The position numbers and the translations under genes are program-made. Below, piece by piece: positions 41,267 through 51,039 of a stretch of 64,000 bases of DNA. The notes beneath the pieces are model-generated. The model worked only from the letters and a program-made list of their open reading frames with translations, did not search any database and was not told where the DNA came from. How positions within the stretch are numbered: the first letter of the stretch is position 1; each line of letters opens with the position of its first letter. The stretch comes from Azohydromonas aeria (GTDB lineage Bacteria; Pseudomonadota; Gammaproteobacteria; Burkholderiales; Burkholderiaceae_C). The stretch lies in contig NZ_VIDQ01000008.1 of assembly GCF_009760915.1 (NCBI RefSeq), positions 1-64,000 on the forward strand. Direction: 5' to 3'.

Positions 41267-41634
41267 CGCAACAACGCACCCTCACCATCACGCTGCAACC
41301 GGATTGGCGTGCGGCATTGCGGGCCGCGGGTACAGCCGGCAGCCGCACCGACTATCAAGGCGAGGTGCTGAATTTTGAGACGGCAGGGGCCTTGTTCGCA
41401 CGCCTCACCGAGCGGCGCTGGGACCTGGTGCACGCCCTGCAAGGACAAGGCTCAATGACCGTGCGCGAACTGGCTCGGCGGATTGGCCGCGATGCCAGGC
41501 GTGTACAAGAGGATGTGAAAACACTTGCTGAACTTGGTTTGGTTGAACGCAACGATGCCGGCGACGTGGTATGCCCTTTTTCGGAGATTCACGTTGATTT
41601 GCACTTGAGGGGAGCGGGCAGAATGGCTGCGTGA
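41263..41634 (+). CDS. tumA: TumA-type antitoxin with helix-turn-helix
   Basis: 123 residues. A central winged helix-turn-helix (about 55-100, with MTVRELARRIGRDARRVQED and LAELGLVERNDAGDVVCPF) resembles the HVO_A0114/MarR-like antitoxins that accompany DUF6516 toxins. The N-terminus (about 1-50) probably contacts the toxin. Coupled to tumE. It should neutralise the toxin and repress the operon; the order toxin-then-antitoxin is normal for this family. Confidence 0.85.
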   Translation: MTQQRTLTITLQPDWRAALRAAGTAGSRTDYQGEVLNFETAGALFARLTERRWDLVHALQGQGSMTVRELARRIGRDARRVQEDVKTLAELGLVERNDAGDVVCPFSEIHVDLHLRGAGRMAA

Positions 41635-41829
41635 TTTACAAATGGCTGTGCCGGACTTGAGTTGTCTATCCTGAAAATCAGTATTATTTTAAATTTTTTA
41701 AAGAACCGGCATGGCAAGAAGCATTCAAGATATTGACCGTCATTGCTGCAGGGAACAGTAGTTGCCCGTTCCCTCGGATGCCTTTCACAGCGCCGCCGCA
41801 GTTTTCTTTTTGGAATTGGAGAATCAACC

Positions 41830-42309
41830 ATGCCCAGCAAGAACACCCTCTGCCTCTGGTACAACGGCACCGCCGAAGAAGCCGCCCGCTTCTACGCGGC
41901 GACTTTCCCTGACAGCAGCATTGGCCCCATCCACCACGCCCCCGCCGATTTCCCTTCAGGAAAGCAGGGCGACGTGCTGGTGGTCGAGTTCACCGTGATG
42001 GGCATTCCCTGCATCGGTCTGAACGGCGGCCCGGCCTTCACGCCCAATGAGTCGTTTTCATTCCAGGTCGCCACCGACGATCAGGAAGAAACCGACCGCT
42101 ACTGGAACGCCATTGTTGGCAACGGCGGGCAGGAAAGCGAGTGCGGCTGGTGCAAGGACAAATGGGGAATATCCTGGCAGATCACGCCGCGGGTGCTGAC
42201 GGAGGCGATGGCGAATCCGGACCGGGCGGCGGCCAAGCGGGCGTTCGACGCGATGCTGACCATGAAGAAGATTGACATGGCTGTGATTGAGGCGGCGGTG
42301 CGGGGGTAA
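41830..42309 (+). CDS. VOC superfamily protein (PhnB/3-demethylubiquinone-like)
   Basis: 159 residues. LCLWYNGTAEEAARFYAATF, FTVMGIPCIGLNGGPAFTPN and CGWCKDKWGISWQITPRVL are typical of the PhnB-like branch of the vicinal oxygen chelate superfamily. Members are often annotated as 3-demethylubiquinone methyltransferases, but the enzymatic activity is generally unproven. The ATG at 41830 has GGAG 8 bases upstream. Stand-alone gene. Confidence 0.88.
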   Translation: MPSKNTLCLWYNGTAEEAARFYAATFPDSSIGPIHHAPADFPSGKQGDVLVVEFTVMGIPCIGLNGGPAFTPNESFSFQVATDDQEETDRYWNAIVGNGGQESECGWCKDKWGISWQITPRVLTEAMANPDRAAAKRAFDAMLTMKKIDMAVIEAAVRG

Positions 42310-42378
42310 AGCCTGTCGGGAAATTGAAGCAGCAGCACGCCTGTATTTGCTCTTGCGCTCCGCTTGGGGACCGCCTGG

Positions 42379-42398
42379 ATTCCCGCCTTCGCGGGAAT
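42379..42398. repeat. Short hairpin repeat, second family (copy 1)
   Basis: ATTCCCGCCTTCGCGGGAAT: arms ATTCCCGC/GCGGGAAT with a CTTC loop, followed by GACG. A near-identical copy lies at 42472. Confidence 0.8.
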
Positions 42399-42471
42399 GA
42401 CGAGGTGGAGGGCCGGCGTATCGGCTGACGGGAAGCCAGTCAAAGCCGTCCTGTCGGACGGCCGGAAAATG

Positions 42472-42491
42472 GATTCCCGCTTTCGCGGGAA
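42472..42491. repeat. Short hairpin repeat, second family (copy 2)
   Basis: ATTCCCGCTTTCGCGGGAAT followed by GACGG, same orientation as copy 1. Between the two copies is another hairpin, GCCGTCC/GGACGGC (42444-42461). They may also stop converging transcripts from the VOC and nitrilase genes. Confidence 0.8.
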
Positions 42492-42555
42492 TGACGGCGC
42501 TATTGCTTGCGGCCTGCGTGTCAGCGCGCCGCTTTCATGAAATACGGTTCAAGAA

Positions 42556-43368
42556 TCAAAGCCGCCGATGCCCCAGCGCCGGCAATTGCACCCGCACTTC
42601 CTTGATCCGTTCGGCATCGAAATCGGCAATCGCCATTCCCTCGCCCTCCTCTACCACCGAGAGAATCTCGCCCCACGGGTCGATCACCATGCTGTGGCCC
42701 CAGGTGCGGCGGCCGTTCTCGTGCTTGCCGCCCTGCGCCGCGGCCACCACGTAGCACTGGTTTTCCACGGCGCGGGTGCGCAGCAGCAATTCCCAATGCG
42801 CGCGCCCGGTGGTGTAGGTGAAGGCGGCCGGGACGCTGATCACGTCGCAGGGCGCGGCGCCGCATTCAAAACTCATGGCCCGGTACAGCTCCGGGAAGCG
42901 CAGGTCGTAGCAGACCGACAGCCCCACCCGCAGCCCTGCCGCCTGCACCGCCCTCGGTGCGTCGCCCGGCTCCAGCACCACGGCCTCGTCGTAGCGTTCC
43001 TTGCCGTTGTCGAAGGCGAACAGGTGCAGCTTGTCGTAGCGCGCGGCGCGGGTGCCGTCGGGGCCGTACACGCAGCAGGCGTTGCGCACGCGCTCGCCGT
43101 TGCCGGCCTTGATCGGCAGCGTGCCGCCGATCAGCCACAGGCCGTGGCGCCTGGCTTCGCCGGCAAGGAAATCCTGGATCGGCCCCTGCCCGTCGTCCTC
43201 GGCGATGCGCAGCTTGTCGCGGTCGTCCTGCCCCATCAGGCAGAAGTACTCGGGCAGCGACGCGAGCGTGGCGCCCTGCGCCGCGGCCTCGGCGATCAGC
43301 CGCGCGGCGGCCTCCAGGTTCCGGCCCACGTCGGGCGTGGACACCATCTGCAGGGCGGCAAGTTTCAT
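42556..43368 (-). CDS. Carbon-nitrogen hydrolase (Nit1-type amidase)
   Basis: 270 residues. The nitrilase-superfamily triad is complete: Glu40 (SLPEYF), Lys113 (RYDKLHLFAF) and Cys153 (LSVCYDLRFPELYR). The last motif and length match the Nit1/YbeM group, which hydrolyses deaminated glutathione. It follows yhdP by 61 bases on the same strand, a gene pair common in Burkholderiales. Substrate assignment is by family only. Confidence 0.9.
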   Translation of the reverse strand: MKLAALQMVSTPDVGRNLEAAARLIAEAAAQGATLASLPEYFCLMGQDDRDKLRIAEDDGQGPIQDFLAGEARRHGLWLIGGTLPIKAGNGERVRNACCVYGPDGTRAARYDKLHLFAFDNGKERYDEAVVLEPGDAPRAVQAAGLRVGLSVCYDLRFPELYRAMSFECGAAPCDVISVPAAFTYTTGRAHWELLLRTRAVENQCYVVAAAQGGKHENGRRTWGHSMVIDPWGEILSVVEEGEGMAIADFDAERIKEVRVQLPALGHRRL

Positions 43369-43429
43369 GGGGCGGTTCTCCGGGAAGGAATGGGGGAACG
43401 GATGGAAGCGGTCGCGGGGCCCAGGCGGG

Positions 43430-46400
43430 TCACTGGGTCGTGGGCGTGGACGCCGCGGCGGCCGCGGACGGCGGCGAGGAGGGCTCCAGGTTGGGCAGCG
43501 GCTTGCCCGGGGCGCGGTCCACCTTGGCCACCTGCGGGTCGGTCCACGGGCCGGTGATCCGGAATTCGCGCGTACCGGCCTGCATCAGCGGCTTGCGCAG
43601 GAACAGCTGCGCCAGGAAGGTGCCCAGCCCCACGGCCGGGTTGATCACGGCATATGCCAGCGACGCGGTGCCGGCGTTGATCTCGGGCACCACCACCACA
43701 TGTAAATCCTGCGTCTCGCGCGCGATGTCGGCCCGGCCTTCCATCAGCACCGCGGCCTGCAGACCGCGCATGAGCAGGTTGTTGGTCTGGGCCACGCCGT
43801 CGTCGATGCGCACGTCGCCGGTGACGTTGTCGAAGGCGAAGCCCTGCAGGAACACGTCGCGGAAGTCCAGCGTCAGCCGCCGCGGAATGGACTGCAGGCT
43901 CAGCACCGACAGCAGCCGCCCCGCGCCGGCGTCGGCCTTCAGGAAGCGGCCCTGCTGGATGTCCACGCGCAGCTTGCCGTCCATGCGCGCGGCGTCGGGC
44001 GCCAGCGGCGAGCCCGGCCACGTCACCTCGCCCTGCACCCGGCCCCTGGCGCCGCGCAGCACGCCACCGTGGCCCAGGCGCTCCAGCAGCGCGCCGCCGT
44101 CGTTGAGATCCAGGCGGAAGTCGAGCTGCATGCGGCGCTGCCCGTCGGCGCTGCGGGCCCAGCGGCCCAGCGCCCGCAGCTCGGCTTCGGGCGTGGCCAG
44201 CGACAGCCGGTCGAGCTGCCACTCCACCTGCCGCGACGCCGCCGAGAGGCGACGGTTCACGGCCACGACCTCGACGCGGCCCAGGTCGCGCCCGGCCAGG
44301 TCGAAGTCCTCGACCACGATGTCGAGCGCCGGCACGCTGGCCGGCGCCTGCGCCAGCAGCGACTCCACCCCCTGCGCCGCGCTGGGCGGCAGCGCCAGCC
44401 GCGCCAGCCGCGCCCGCACCTGCCCGGCCTGCGCTCCCACCGCCGGGCGGTACTCGACGTGGCCGTCGAGCTGGTCGGCATGCAGGTTCACCCGCCAGGC
44501 GGGGTCGTTGCCGCCGCGCGTGACGCCGGCCACCACGCGGTCGAGCTGCCGGCCGGTGACCATCAGCCGCTCCACCTGCAGCGCCGCGATCAGCGGCAGC
44601 GCCAGGTCGGTCCCGAAGCCGCCCGATGCGCCCCCCGCCGCGGCGCCGTTGCCCCCGGCCGCGCCGCTGCGCGACAGCCGCCCCCAGGCGGCCTGCCACT
44701 CGTCCAGGTCCAGCGCCGGCAGCGCCACCGCCAGCTGCAGCCCCGTGGCCGGCTGCGGCGCCGGCAGCCGCACGCCCACGCCGCCGCGCAGCAGCACGGC
44801 GTCGCCGTCGGCGTCCTGGTGCTGCAGGTCGCGCACCAGCTGCGCCTGGAACAGGTCGCCCGCCTCCACCTGCCAGTGCTCGTGCCGCATCGCGCCGTCG
44901 GCCACCAAGCGCGTGCCCACCTGCAGCGGCAGCGCGGCTTCGGCCGCCTTGCGCAGCGGCGCGGGCAGCTCCGAGGCCATGCCCACCAGGTTGCTCGTGA
45001 CCAGGAATTCCGGGTGCCCTTCGCGCACCGTGACCTGCAGCTTGTAGGGCGACTGCCCGCTGAAGGCGCCGGCCAGGCGCGAGATGAATCCCAGCTCCGG
45101 CGCGCGGCGCAGGCCCTCGGCGCTGGCGATGCCGCTGCCGGTGAAGCGCATCGTGCCGTCGGGCTGGGTGCCGCCTTCGAACACCGCGTCGCCGCCGAGC
45201 ACGCGCGCGCCGCCGGTGACGGCCACGCGCTGGTGCGTGAAATCCACCCTGGCGCGCGCCCCGGCCAGCAGCGGCACGCTGGGGTTGATGCGCACGTCGT
45301 TGCCGTTGAACAGCACGCTGCCCTGCACGGTGCTGCGCGCCATGTCGAACAGCGGCAGCTGCAGCGCCAGGCGCAGCTCGGCGTTGCCGGTGGCGCCGGC
45401 GTCCTGCAGCGCGCCGTCGATCCAGCCGCCCACGGGCGTGGCGTTGACGAAGCGCAGCATGTCCGCGGCCACGCCGCGCCCGGTGCCCTCGATGCGCAGC
45501 ACGCTCTGGTCGTAGTCGGCGATGCCGCCGTTGACGCCGGAGAGCTCCAGGTTGAGCCCGGCCACGCGCGCGCGCAGGTTGCGCAACTGCATGGACAGCC
45601 GGTCGAAGACCAGCTCGCCCGCGGCGTTCGTGAACACGGGCCAGCCGGGGTCGTCGGGCACGTAGGCCAGCGTCACGTCCTCGACCGGGCCGGCGATGCG
45701 GAACTCGCCGCTGCCGGGGCGCCGGAACGGGAAGTCGTCGAGGTCGCCGCGCACGCGGAAAGCAGCCTGCGTGATGCGCCCGCCGCGCACCGCCTGCTCG
45801 ACCCACTGCCGGGTGTCGGGAGGCAGCGTCAGCGGCAGGTAGCGCGCCACGGCCTGGGCGCGGCCCTGGTGCAGCCGGCCGTCGAGCTCCAGCGTGCCGG
45901 GCAGCCGGCCCTGCGCGTCGGTGCGCCAGGTGGCGCTGAATTCGGCTTGCGCGTCGGGGTTGGCCAGCTTCGCGTCGCGCAGCAGCACCTCGTATTTCGG
46001 CGCCGTCGGCGCCGCGGCCGTGCGCAGCCGCCAGGCCAGCTGCGCGCCGAAGCGGTCCACGGGGATACGCGGCTCGGCGAACAGGCCGGGAAAGTCCAGC
46101 GCGCCCTGCGCCAGCGCGATGCGCGCGCTGCCGCCGGCCTCGCTGGCGTCGAAGTCGGCGTCCAGCCCGCTGAAGCCGGGCTGCCCGATGTCGCCGGCCT
46201 TGTCCGCCGGCGCGCTGCTCACGGCCAGCCCCTGCGCGCGGCCCTTGGCGCGGTAGTGCGCGGGCGCGTCCAGCGGTCCGTCCCAGCGCGCGTCCAACCC
46301 GGTGACGATGCCTTCGGGCGCGAGCCGGGCCAGGCGCTCTTCGAGCTGGTCGGGCAGCGGCACGCGGCTGAGCAGCCGCGCCAGCAGCCCCAGGTCCAGG

Positions 46401-47548
46401 CGCGAGGCGCTGAGCTCGCCGCCGGGCTGCGTGCCGCGGCGCAGCTGCAGCCGCGCGTCGGCGGCGGGCCACTGCGCGCCGTCGGCGGTGGCGAAGGCCA
46501 GCTGCTTCGCGGCGAAGGTGAGCGTCCCGTCCTCGTCGTGGCGCGCCGTGAGCCGGCCCTGCAGCTGCGCCAGCGCCAGCGGCTCGTGGCCTTCGAGGCG
46601 CAGGTCCAGCGACTGCAGCGCGAGGTCGAGCGTGGCCTCGCGCGCCTCGCCGCGGTCCACGTCGAGCCAGGCGCGCAGCGCGCCCTGCCCGCCGCGCAGC
46701 GCCGCGGGCAGCGTCACGTAGTGCTGCAGCGGCGCGACGTCGAAGGAAGGCAGGTCGGCGTGCAGCGTGCCGCGCCAGCGTCTGAACTCGGCCGCGCGCG
46801 CCAGCAGCGGCTGCGAGAAGCGGCCCTGCACCGTCCAGCGCCCGCCGCCCCAGGCCGCGGGCGGCTCGGCGTCCAGGCGCAGCTCGTGGCGGCGCAGCCC
46901 GTTGCGCAGCAGCAGCTGCACGCCGGCGAGCTCCAGCGGCGGCGCTTCGGGGCGCGTCTCGTCGGTCCAGCGCACGCGCGCGTTGCGCACGTGGAACTCG
47001 GGCTGGGCGAAGAACCAGTCGGCCAGCGCGGTGTCCTCGGCCGCGCCGGTGTCGGGACTGGGGGTGATGGGCAGCCCGGCGACGAAGAGGCGGCCCTGCG
47101 CGTCGCGGCGCAGCTCCAGCTGCGCGCCGTCGATGACGAGCTGCTCCAGGCGCAGCCGCAGCGTCAGCAGCGAGCGCGCCGACAGCGCCACCGACACGCG
47201 CGGCAGCCGCAGCGCCTCGCGCCGCTGCGCGTCGAGCAGCACGACGTCGCGCAGCTCCAGCGCTGGCACCCAGCCGCCGCCGCGGGTCTCGAGGTCGCCG
47301 ATCTGCACGGGTACACCCAGGGAGCGGCTGGCGTGGGCCTCGATGCGCGGCAGCCACTCGCGGGCGTGGGGCAATACGACCCAGTGCAGCGCCGCCATGG
47401 CCAGCAGCAATACAGTCCACGCCGCGATCACCAGACCGGCAGCCAGCCGCAGGCCCCAGGGCCAGCGCGAGGCGCGGCGGGCTGAGCGATCGGGGGGGAA
47501 TGGAGGCATGTCGGAACGCCCGCCGGACGAGCGGCGCGACAAGTGCAT
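43430..47548 (-). CDS. yhdP: YhdP family AsmA-like envelope protein
   Basis: 1372 residues. An N-terminal membrane anchor (about 31-58, [20 protein letters not shown]) is followed by a very long periplasmic region rich in beta strands (the DUF3971/AsmA-like repeats). The C-terminal signature around [20 protein letters not shown] and [20 protein letters not shown] is diagnostic. In E. coli YhdP acts with TamB and YdbH to move phospholipids to the outer membrane. A second in-frame ATG lies 39 bases downstream of the chosen one. Divergent from glnE, upstream of the amidase gene. Confidence 0.92.
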   Translation of the reverse strand: MHLSRRSSGGRSDMPPFPPDRSARRASRWPWGLRLAAGLVIAAWTVLLLAMAALHWVVLPHAREWLPRIEAHASRSLGVPVQIGDLETRGGGWVPALELRDVVLLDAQRREALRLPRVSVALSARSLLTLRLRLEQLVIDGAQLELRRDAQGRLFVAGLPITPSPDTGAAEDTALADWFFAQPEFHVRNARVRWTDETRPEAPPLELAGVQLLLRNGLRRHELRLDAEPPAAWGGGRWTVQGRFSQPLLARAAEFRRWRGTLHADLPSFDVAPLQHYVTLPAALRGGQGALRAWLDVDRGEAREATLDLALQSLDLRLEGHEPLALAQLQGRLTARHDEDGTLTFAAKQLAFATADGAQWPAADARLQLRRGTQPGGELSASRLDLGLLARLLSRVPLPDQLEERLARLAPEGIVTGLDARWDGPLDAPAHYRAKGRAQGLAVSSAPADKAGDIGQPGFSGLDADFDASEAGGSARIALAQGALDFPGLFAEPRIPVDRFGAQLAWRLRTAAAPTAPKYEVLLRDAKLANPDAQAEFSATWRTDAQGRLPGTLELDGRLHQGRAQAVARYLPLTLPPDTRQWVEQAVRGGRITQAAFRVRGDLDDFPFRRPGSGEFRIAGPVEDVTLAYVPDDPGWPVFTNAAGELVFDRLSMQLRNLRARVAGLNLELSGVNGGIADYDQSVLRIEGTGRGVAADMLRFVNATPVGGWIDGALQDAGATGNAELRLALQLPLFDMARSTVQGSVLFNGNDVRINPSVPLLAGARARVDFTHQRVAVTGGARVLGGDAVFEGGTQPDGTMRFTGSGIASAEGLRRAPELGFISRLAGAFSGQSPYKLQVTVREGHPEFLVTSNLVGMASELPAPLRKAAEAALPLQVGTRLVADGAMRHEHWQVEAGDLFQAQLVRDLQHQDADGDAVLLRGGVGVRLPAPQPATGLQLAVALPALDLDEWQAAWGRLSRSGAAGGNGAAAGGASGGFGTDLALPLIAALQVERLMVTGRQLDRVVAGVTRGGNDPAWRVNLHADQLDGHVEYRPAVGAQAGQVRARLARLALPPSAAQGVESLLAQAPASVPALDIVVEDFDLAGRDLGRVEVVAVNRRLSAASRQVEWQLDRLSLATPEAELRALGRWARSADGQRRMQLDFRLDLNDGGALLERLGHGGVLRGARGRVQGEVTWPGSPLAPDAARMDGKLRVDIQQGRFLKADAGAGRLLSVLSLQSIPRRLTLDFRDVFLQGFAFDNVTGDVRIDDGVAQTNNLLMRGLQAAVLMEGRADIARETQDLHVVVVPEINAGTASLAYAVINPAVGLGTFLAQLFLRKPLMQAGTREFRITGPWTDPQVAKVDRAPGKPLPNLEPSSPPSAAAAASTPTTQ

Positions 47549-47639
47549 CAGGACTTCGGGAACCGGGCGCCAGCGCGGACGGTTCTCCGGGGCTGCTCCA
47601 TGAACTGGTCAATCTAGCACACGGGGTTTTGCCGGCACG

Positions 47640-50372
47640 ATGGCTTCCGCTTCACCAATCTCGACCGATGAACCGCCCGCGCTGGCGGAACACAGCCGTT
47701 TCGTGCAGCGCGTGCGCCGTCGCCACGCCGACCTGCTGCCCCTGCTGGCAGAGGGCGTGCCCGACACGCCCAGGATACAAGCCCTGATCGACACCCTCCT
47801 GGCCGCCGGCCGGCCGCTGCCCGCGGCGCTGCGCATCGCGCGCCAGCTGGTGCTGGAGCGGCTGGCGGTGCTGGACGTGGAGCGTGCCGCGCGGCTGGAC
47901 GACGTGACCCACGCCATGACGGCGCTGGCCGAGACCACGCTCGAAGCGGCGCTGGCCGATGCGCGCGCCCAGGAGTCCGAGCGCCACGGCGAGCCGCGCA
48001 ACGCCGCGGGCGAGCCGATCGAGCTGTGGATCGTGGGCATGGGCAAGCTCGGCGCGCGCGAGCTCAACGTCTCCTCCGACATCGACCTGATCTACGTCTA
48101 CGAGGAGGACGGCGAGACCGACGGCGCGCAGCCCATCTCCGCGCACGAGTACTTCGCCAAGGTCGTCAAGCGGCTCTACGCGCTCATCGGCGACACCACC
48201 GACGACGGCTTCGTCTTCCGCGTGGACCTGGCGCTGCGGCCCAACGGCAACTCCGGCCCGCCGGTGGTGAGCCTGTCGATGCTGGAGACCTATTTCTATG
48301 CGCAGGGGCGCGAGTGGGAGCGCTTCGCCTGGCTCAAGAGCCGCGTGGTGGCGCCGCGCGCCGCCGTCACCAGCGGGCGCGCGCGCCAGCTCGCCGACCT
48401 GGTCGGCCCCTTCGTGTACCGGCGCTACCTCGACTACGGCGTCTTCGAGGGCCTGCGCCAGCTGCATTTGCGCATCCGGGAAGAGGCCCAGCGCCGCGCC
48501 GCCGGCCGGCCCGAGCGGGCCAACGACGTGAAGCTCTCGCGTGGGGGCATCCGCGAGATCGAGTTCATCGTGCAGCTGCTGCAGGTGGTGCGCGGCGGGC
48601 AGTTCCCGGAGATCCGCACCCGCTCCACGCTGCGCGCGCTGCAAAAGCTCACCGCGCACGGGATGATGCCGCCGGCCACCGCCGAGCGGCTGGCGCGCGC
48701 CTACACCTTCCTGCGCCGCATCGAGCACCGCATCCAGTACCTCGACGACCAGCAGACGCACCTGCTGCCCACCGCCGACGGCGACCTGGGCTGGATCGCG
48801 CGCAGCCTGGAGCTGACCTGCAGCGCCGACGCCTGCGAGCTGCTCGACCGCCTGGGCGAGACGCGCGAGTTCGTGGCGCTGGAGTTCGACGCGCTGCTGC
48901 ACGACGGCCGCAGCCCGCCCACGCGCGCGGCCAACGGCTGCCGCGGCTGCGGCGGCACGCCGCTGCCGGTGGACGACGAGGGCTTCCTGCAGAAGCTGCC
49001 CGACGCGCTGGGCCAGCGCGTGCGCCAGTGGGTGACGCAGCCGCGGGTGCAGGCGCTGCGCGACGAAAGCAAGATCCGGCTGGCGCGGCTGGTGCACCGC
49101 GCCGCCGAGGCGGTGCAGCGCCAGGGCTGCACGCCCGACGCCGCGCTGCGCTTCATCGACTGGGTCGAGCCGCTGCTGCGCCGCGAGAGCTACCTGGCGC
49201 TGCTGGTGGAGCGGCCCGAGGTGCAGGCGCGGCTGCTGCGGCTGCTGGGACTGGCGCGCTGGCCGATGCGCTACCTCATGCGGCATCCGGGCGTCATCGA
49301 CGAGCTGGCCGACCGCCGCATCATCGACCAGCGCTTCGACCGCGAGGCCTTCGCGCGCGAGCTCGACGAGCGCCACGCCGCCTGGGAGCGCTCCGGCGAG
49401 GCGTCCGAGGAAGCGCTGCTCGACACCCTGCGCCGCGCCCACCATGCCGAGGTGTTCCGCACCCTGGTGCGCGACGTGGAGGAGCACATCACGGTCGAGC
49501 AGGTCGCCGACGACCTCTCCGCGCTGGCCGACGCGGTGCTGGAGCGCACGCTGCACTGGGGCTGGTTCCATACGAAGCAGAAGCACCGCGAGCAGCCGCG
49601 CTTTGCCGTCATCGCCTACGGCAAGCTCGGCGGCAAGGAGCTGGGCTACGGCAGCGACCTCGACCTCGTCTTCCTCTACGACGACGACGACGACAACGCG
49701 CCGGAGATCTACGCCGGCTTCGTGCGGCGGCTGATCATGTGGCTGACGCTGCGCACCTCGGCCGGCGAGCTCTTCGACATCGACACCGCGCTGCGGCCCA
49801 ACGGCAACTCCGGGCTGCTGGTGACCTCGCTGCAATCCTTCGAGCGCTACCAGCTCGGCCGCGGCAGCAACACGGCGTGGACCTGGGAGCACCAGGCGCT
49901 CACGCGGGCGCGCTTCTGCGCGGGCGATGCCGACATCGGCGCGCGCTTCGAGGACATCCGCCGCGCCGTGCTGAGCGCGCCGCGCGACGCGCTCGCGCTG
50001 CGCCAGGAAGTGCACGCCATGCGCGACAAGATGCGCGCCGGGCGGCCGGTCAAGGAAGGGCTGTTCGACGTCAAGCACAGCCCCGGCGGCATGGTGGACG
50101 CGGAGTTCGCGGTGCAGTTCCTGGTGCTGGCGCATGGCGAGCGCCGTCCGGAGCTGCTGGACAACGTCGGCAACATCGCGCTGATGCAGCGCGCGCAGGA
50201 CGCGGGGCTGCTGCCCCCGGGCGTGGGCGCCGCCGCGGCCATCGCCTACCGCGAGCTGCGCCGCGCGCAGCACCGCGCGCGCCTGGACGAGCAGCCCACG
50301 CAGTTCCCGCCCGACCAGTTCTCGGGCCCGCGCGAGGCGGTGCTGGCGCTGTGGCGGGCGGTGTTTGACTGA
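47640..50372 (+). CDS. glnE: Bifunctional glutamine synthetase adenylyltransferase/adenylyl-removing enzyme
   Basis: 910 residues, slightly shorter than the E. coli protein. Two nucleotidyltransferase domains are visible. The first has IVGMGKLGARELNVSSDIDL with Asp147 and Asp149 (deadenylylase half). The second has IAYGKLGGKELGYGSDLDLV with Asp673 and Asp675 (adenylylase half). Both keep the GS-x-D-x-D-type metal site. It adjusts glutamine synthetase activity in response to PII and glutamine. The 3' end overlaps the rhombosortase-like gene start by 8 bases. Confidence 0.96.
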   Translation: MASASPISTDEPPALAEHSRFVQRVRRRHADLLPLLAEGVPDTPRIQALIDTLLAAGRPLPAALRIARQLVLERLAVLDVERAARLDDVTHAMTALAETTLEAALADARAQESERHGEPRNAAGEPIELWIVGMGKLGARELNVSSDIDLIYVYEEDGETDGAQPISAHEYFAKVVKRLYALIGDTTDDGFVFRVDLALRPNGNSGPPVVSLSMLETYFYAQGREWERFAWLKSRVVAPRAAVTSGRARQLADLVGPFVYRRYLDYGVFEGLRQLHLRIREEAQRRAAGRPERANDVKLSRGGIREIEFIVQLLQVVRGGQFPEIRTRSTLRALQKLTAHGMMPPATAERLARAYTFLRRIEHRIQYLDDQQTHLLPTADGDLGWIARSLELTCSADACELLDRLGETREFVALEFDALLHDGRSPPTRAANGCRGCGGTPLPVDDEGFLQKLPDALGQRVRQWVTQPRVQALRDESKIRLARLVHRAAEAVQRQGCTPDAALRFIDWVEPLLRRESYLALLVERPEVQARLLRLLGLARWPMRYLMRHPGVIDELADRRIIDQRFDREAFARELDERHAAWERSGEASEEALLDTLRRAHHAEVFRTLVRDVEEHITVEQVADDLSALADAVLERTLHWGWFHTKQKHREQPRFAVIAYGKLGGKELGYGSDLDLVFLYDDDDDNAPEIYAGFVRRLIMWLTLRTSAGELFDIDTALRPNGNSGLLVTSLQSFERYQLGRGSNTAWTWEHQALTRARFCAGDADIGARFEDIRRAVLSAPRDALALRQEVHAMRDKMRAGRPVKEGLFDVKHSPGGMVDAEFAVQFLVLAHGERRPELLDNVGNIALMQRAQDAGLLPPGVGAAAAIAYRELRRAQHRARLDEQPTQFPPDQFSGPREAVLALWRAVFD

Positions 50373-50988
50373 AGCGGCGGCCGGCGCGCGGCTGTCCCGG
50401 GCGCGCCCCTGGCTCGCCCTGTGCGCCCTGCTCGCCGCCGGCGCGCTGCTGTCCTTCTTCCTGTTCCCCCCTTCACTCCTGGACGGCCAACCCGGCCGCT
50501 GGCTGCGCGAGCCCTGGCGGCTGTGGACGGCGGCGTGGGTGCACTGGACGCCGCTGCACCTGGCGGCCAACGCGGCCGGCGTGGCGGCGCTGGCGCTGTA
50601 CGGCCACGCCGCCGACCTGGAGCGGCGCCACGTGCTGGCGGGGCTCGCCGCCTGGCCGCTGACGCATGCGCTGCTGGCGGCCTGGGGCCCGGCCGGCATG
50701 GCGCACTACGGCGGCCTCTCCGGCGTGCTGCACGCCGGCGTGGCGGTGGCCAGCACCGCGCTGCTGGCGCGCGCGGGCCTGCCGCGCTACGTGGGCGCAG
50801 CGGTGTGGGCGGGGCTGCTGCTGAAGCTGGGGCTGGAATCCCCGTGGTCACCCTGGCCGGCGGCAGCCGCGGGCCGGGATTTCAGCGTCGCGACGCAGGC
50901 GCATGCGGCCGGCGCGCTGGCCGGGGCGCTGTGCGCGCTGGCCGTGGAAGTCGCGTGGGGAAAGAGGGCACGCTGCCCGGCGGCGTGA
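50365..50988 (+). CDS. Rhombosortase-like intramembrane serine protease
   Basis: 207 residues with about six hydrophobic segments. The start is a TTG overlapping the end of glnE. Rhomboid features are present: HWTPLHLAANAAGVAAL, the catalytic serine in HYGGLSGVLHAGV (Ser119) and the partner histidine in TQAHAAGALAGAL (His180). The compact form and GLSGVLH motif match rhombosortase, which cleaves and anchors secreted proteins bearing GlyGly-CTERM tails. The subtilase at 32318-34120 has a tail of that general type, so it is a candidate substrate. Confidence 0.82.
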   Translation: MTEAAAGARLSRARPWLALCALLAAGALLSFFLFPPSLLDGQPGRWLREPWRLWTAAWVHWTPLHLAANAAGVAALALYGHAADLERRHVLAGLAAWPLTHALLAAWGPAGMAHYGGLSGVLHAGVAVASTALLARAGLPRYVGAAVWAGLLLKLGLESPWSPWPAAAAGRDFSVATQAHAAGALAGALCALAVEVAWGKRARCPAA

Positions 50989-51001
50989 GCCGGTAGAGCG
51001 G

Positions 51002-51026
51002 CAGGGCCCGCATGGCGCGGGCCCTG
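51002..51026. terminator. Hairpin between convergent genes
   Basis: Arms CAGGGCCCGC (51002-51011) and GCGGGCCCTG (51017-51026), loop ATGGC. There is no T-run. It lies between the ends of the rhombosortase-like and ferritin-like genes and probably serves both. Confidence 0.55.
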
Positions 51027-51039
51027 GAGGGGTGTGGCG

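Noticed and set aside
43365..47612. 1415-codon frame overlapping yhdP on the same strand, and a 1138-codon frame opposite it (44069-47485)
   Set aside because: Low-complexity Arg/Ala or Gln/Val-rich translations with no family features; yhdP in the true frame is full length.
47652..50699. 1015-codon minus-strand frame opposite glnE
   Set aside because: Shadow frame; glnE motifs are intact on the plus strand.
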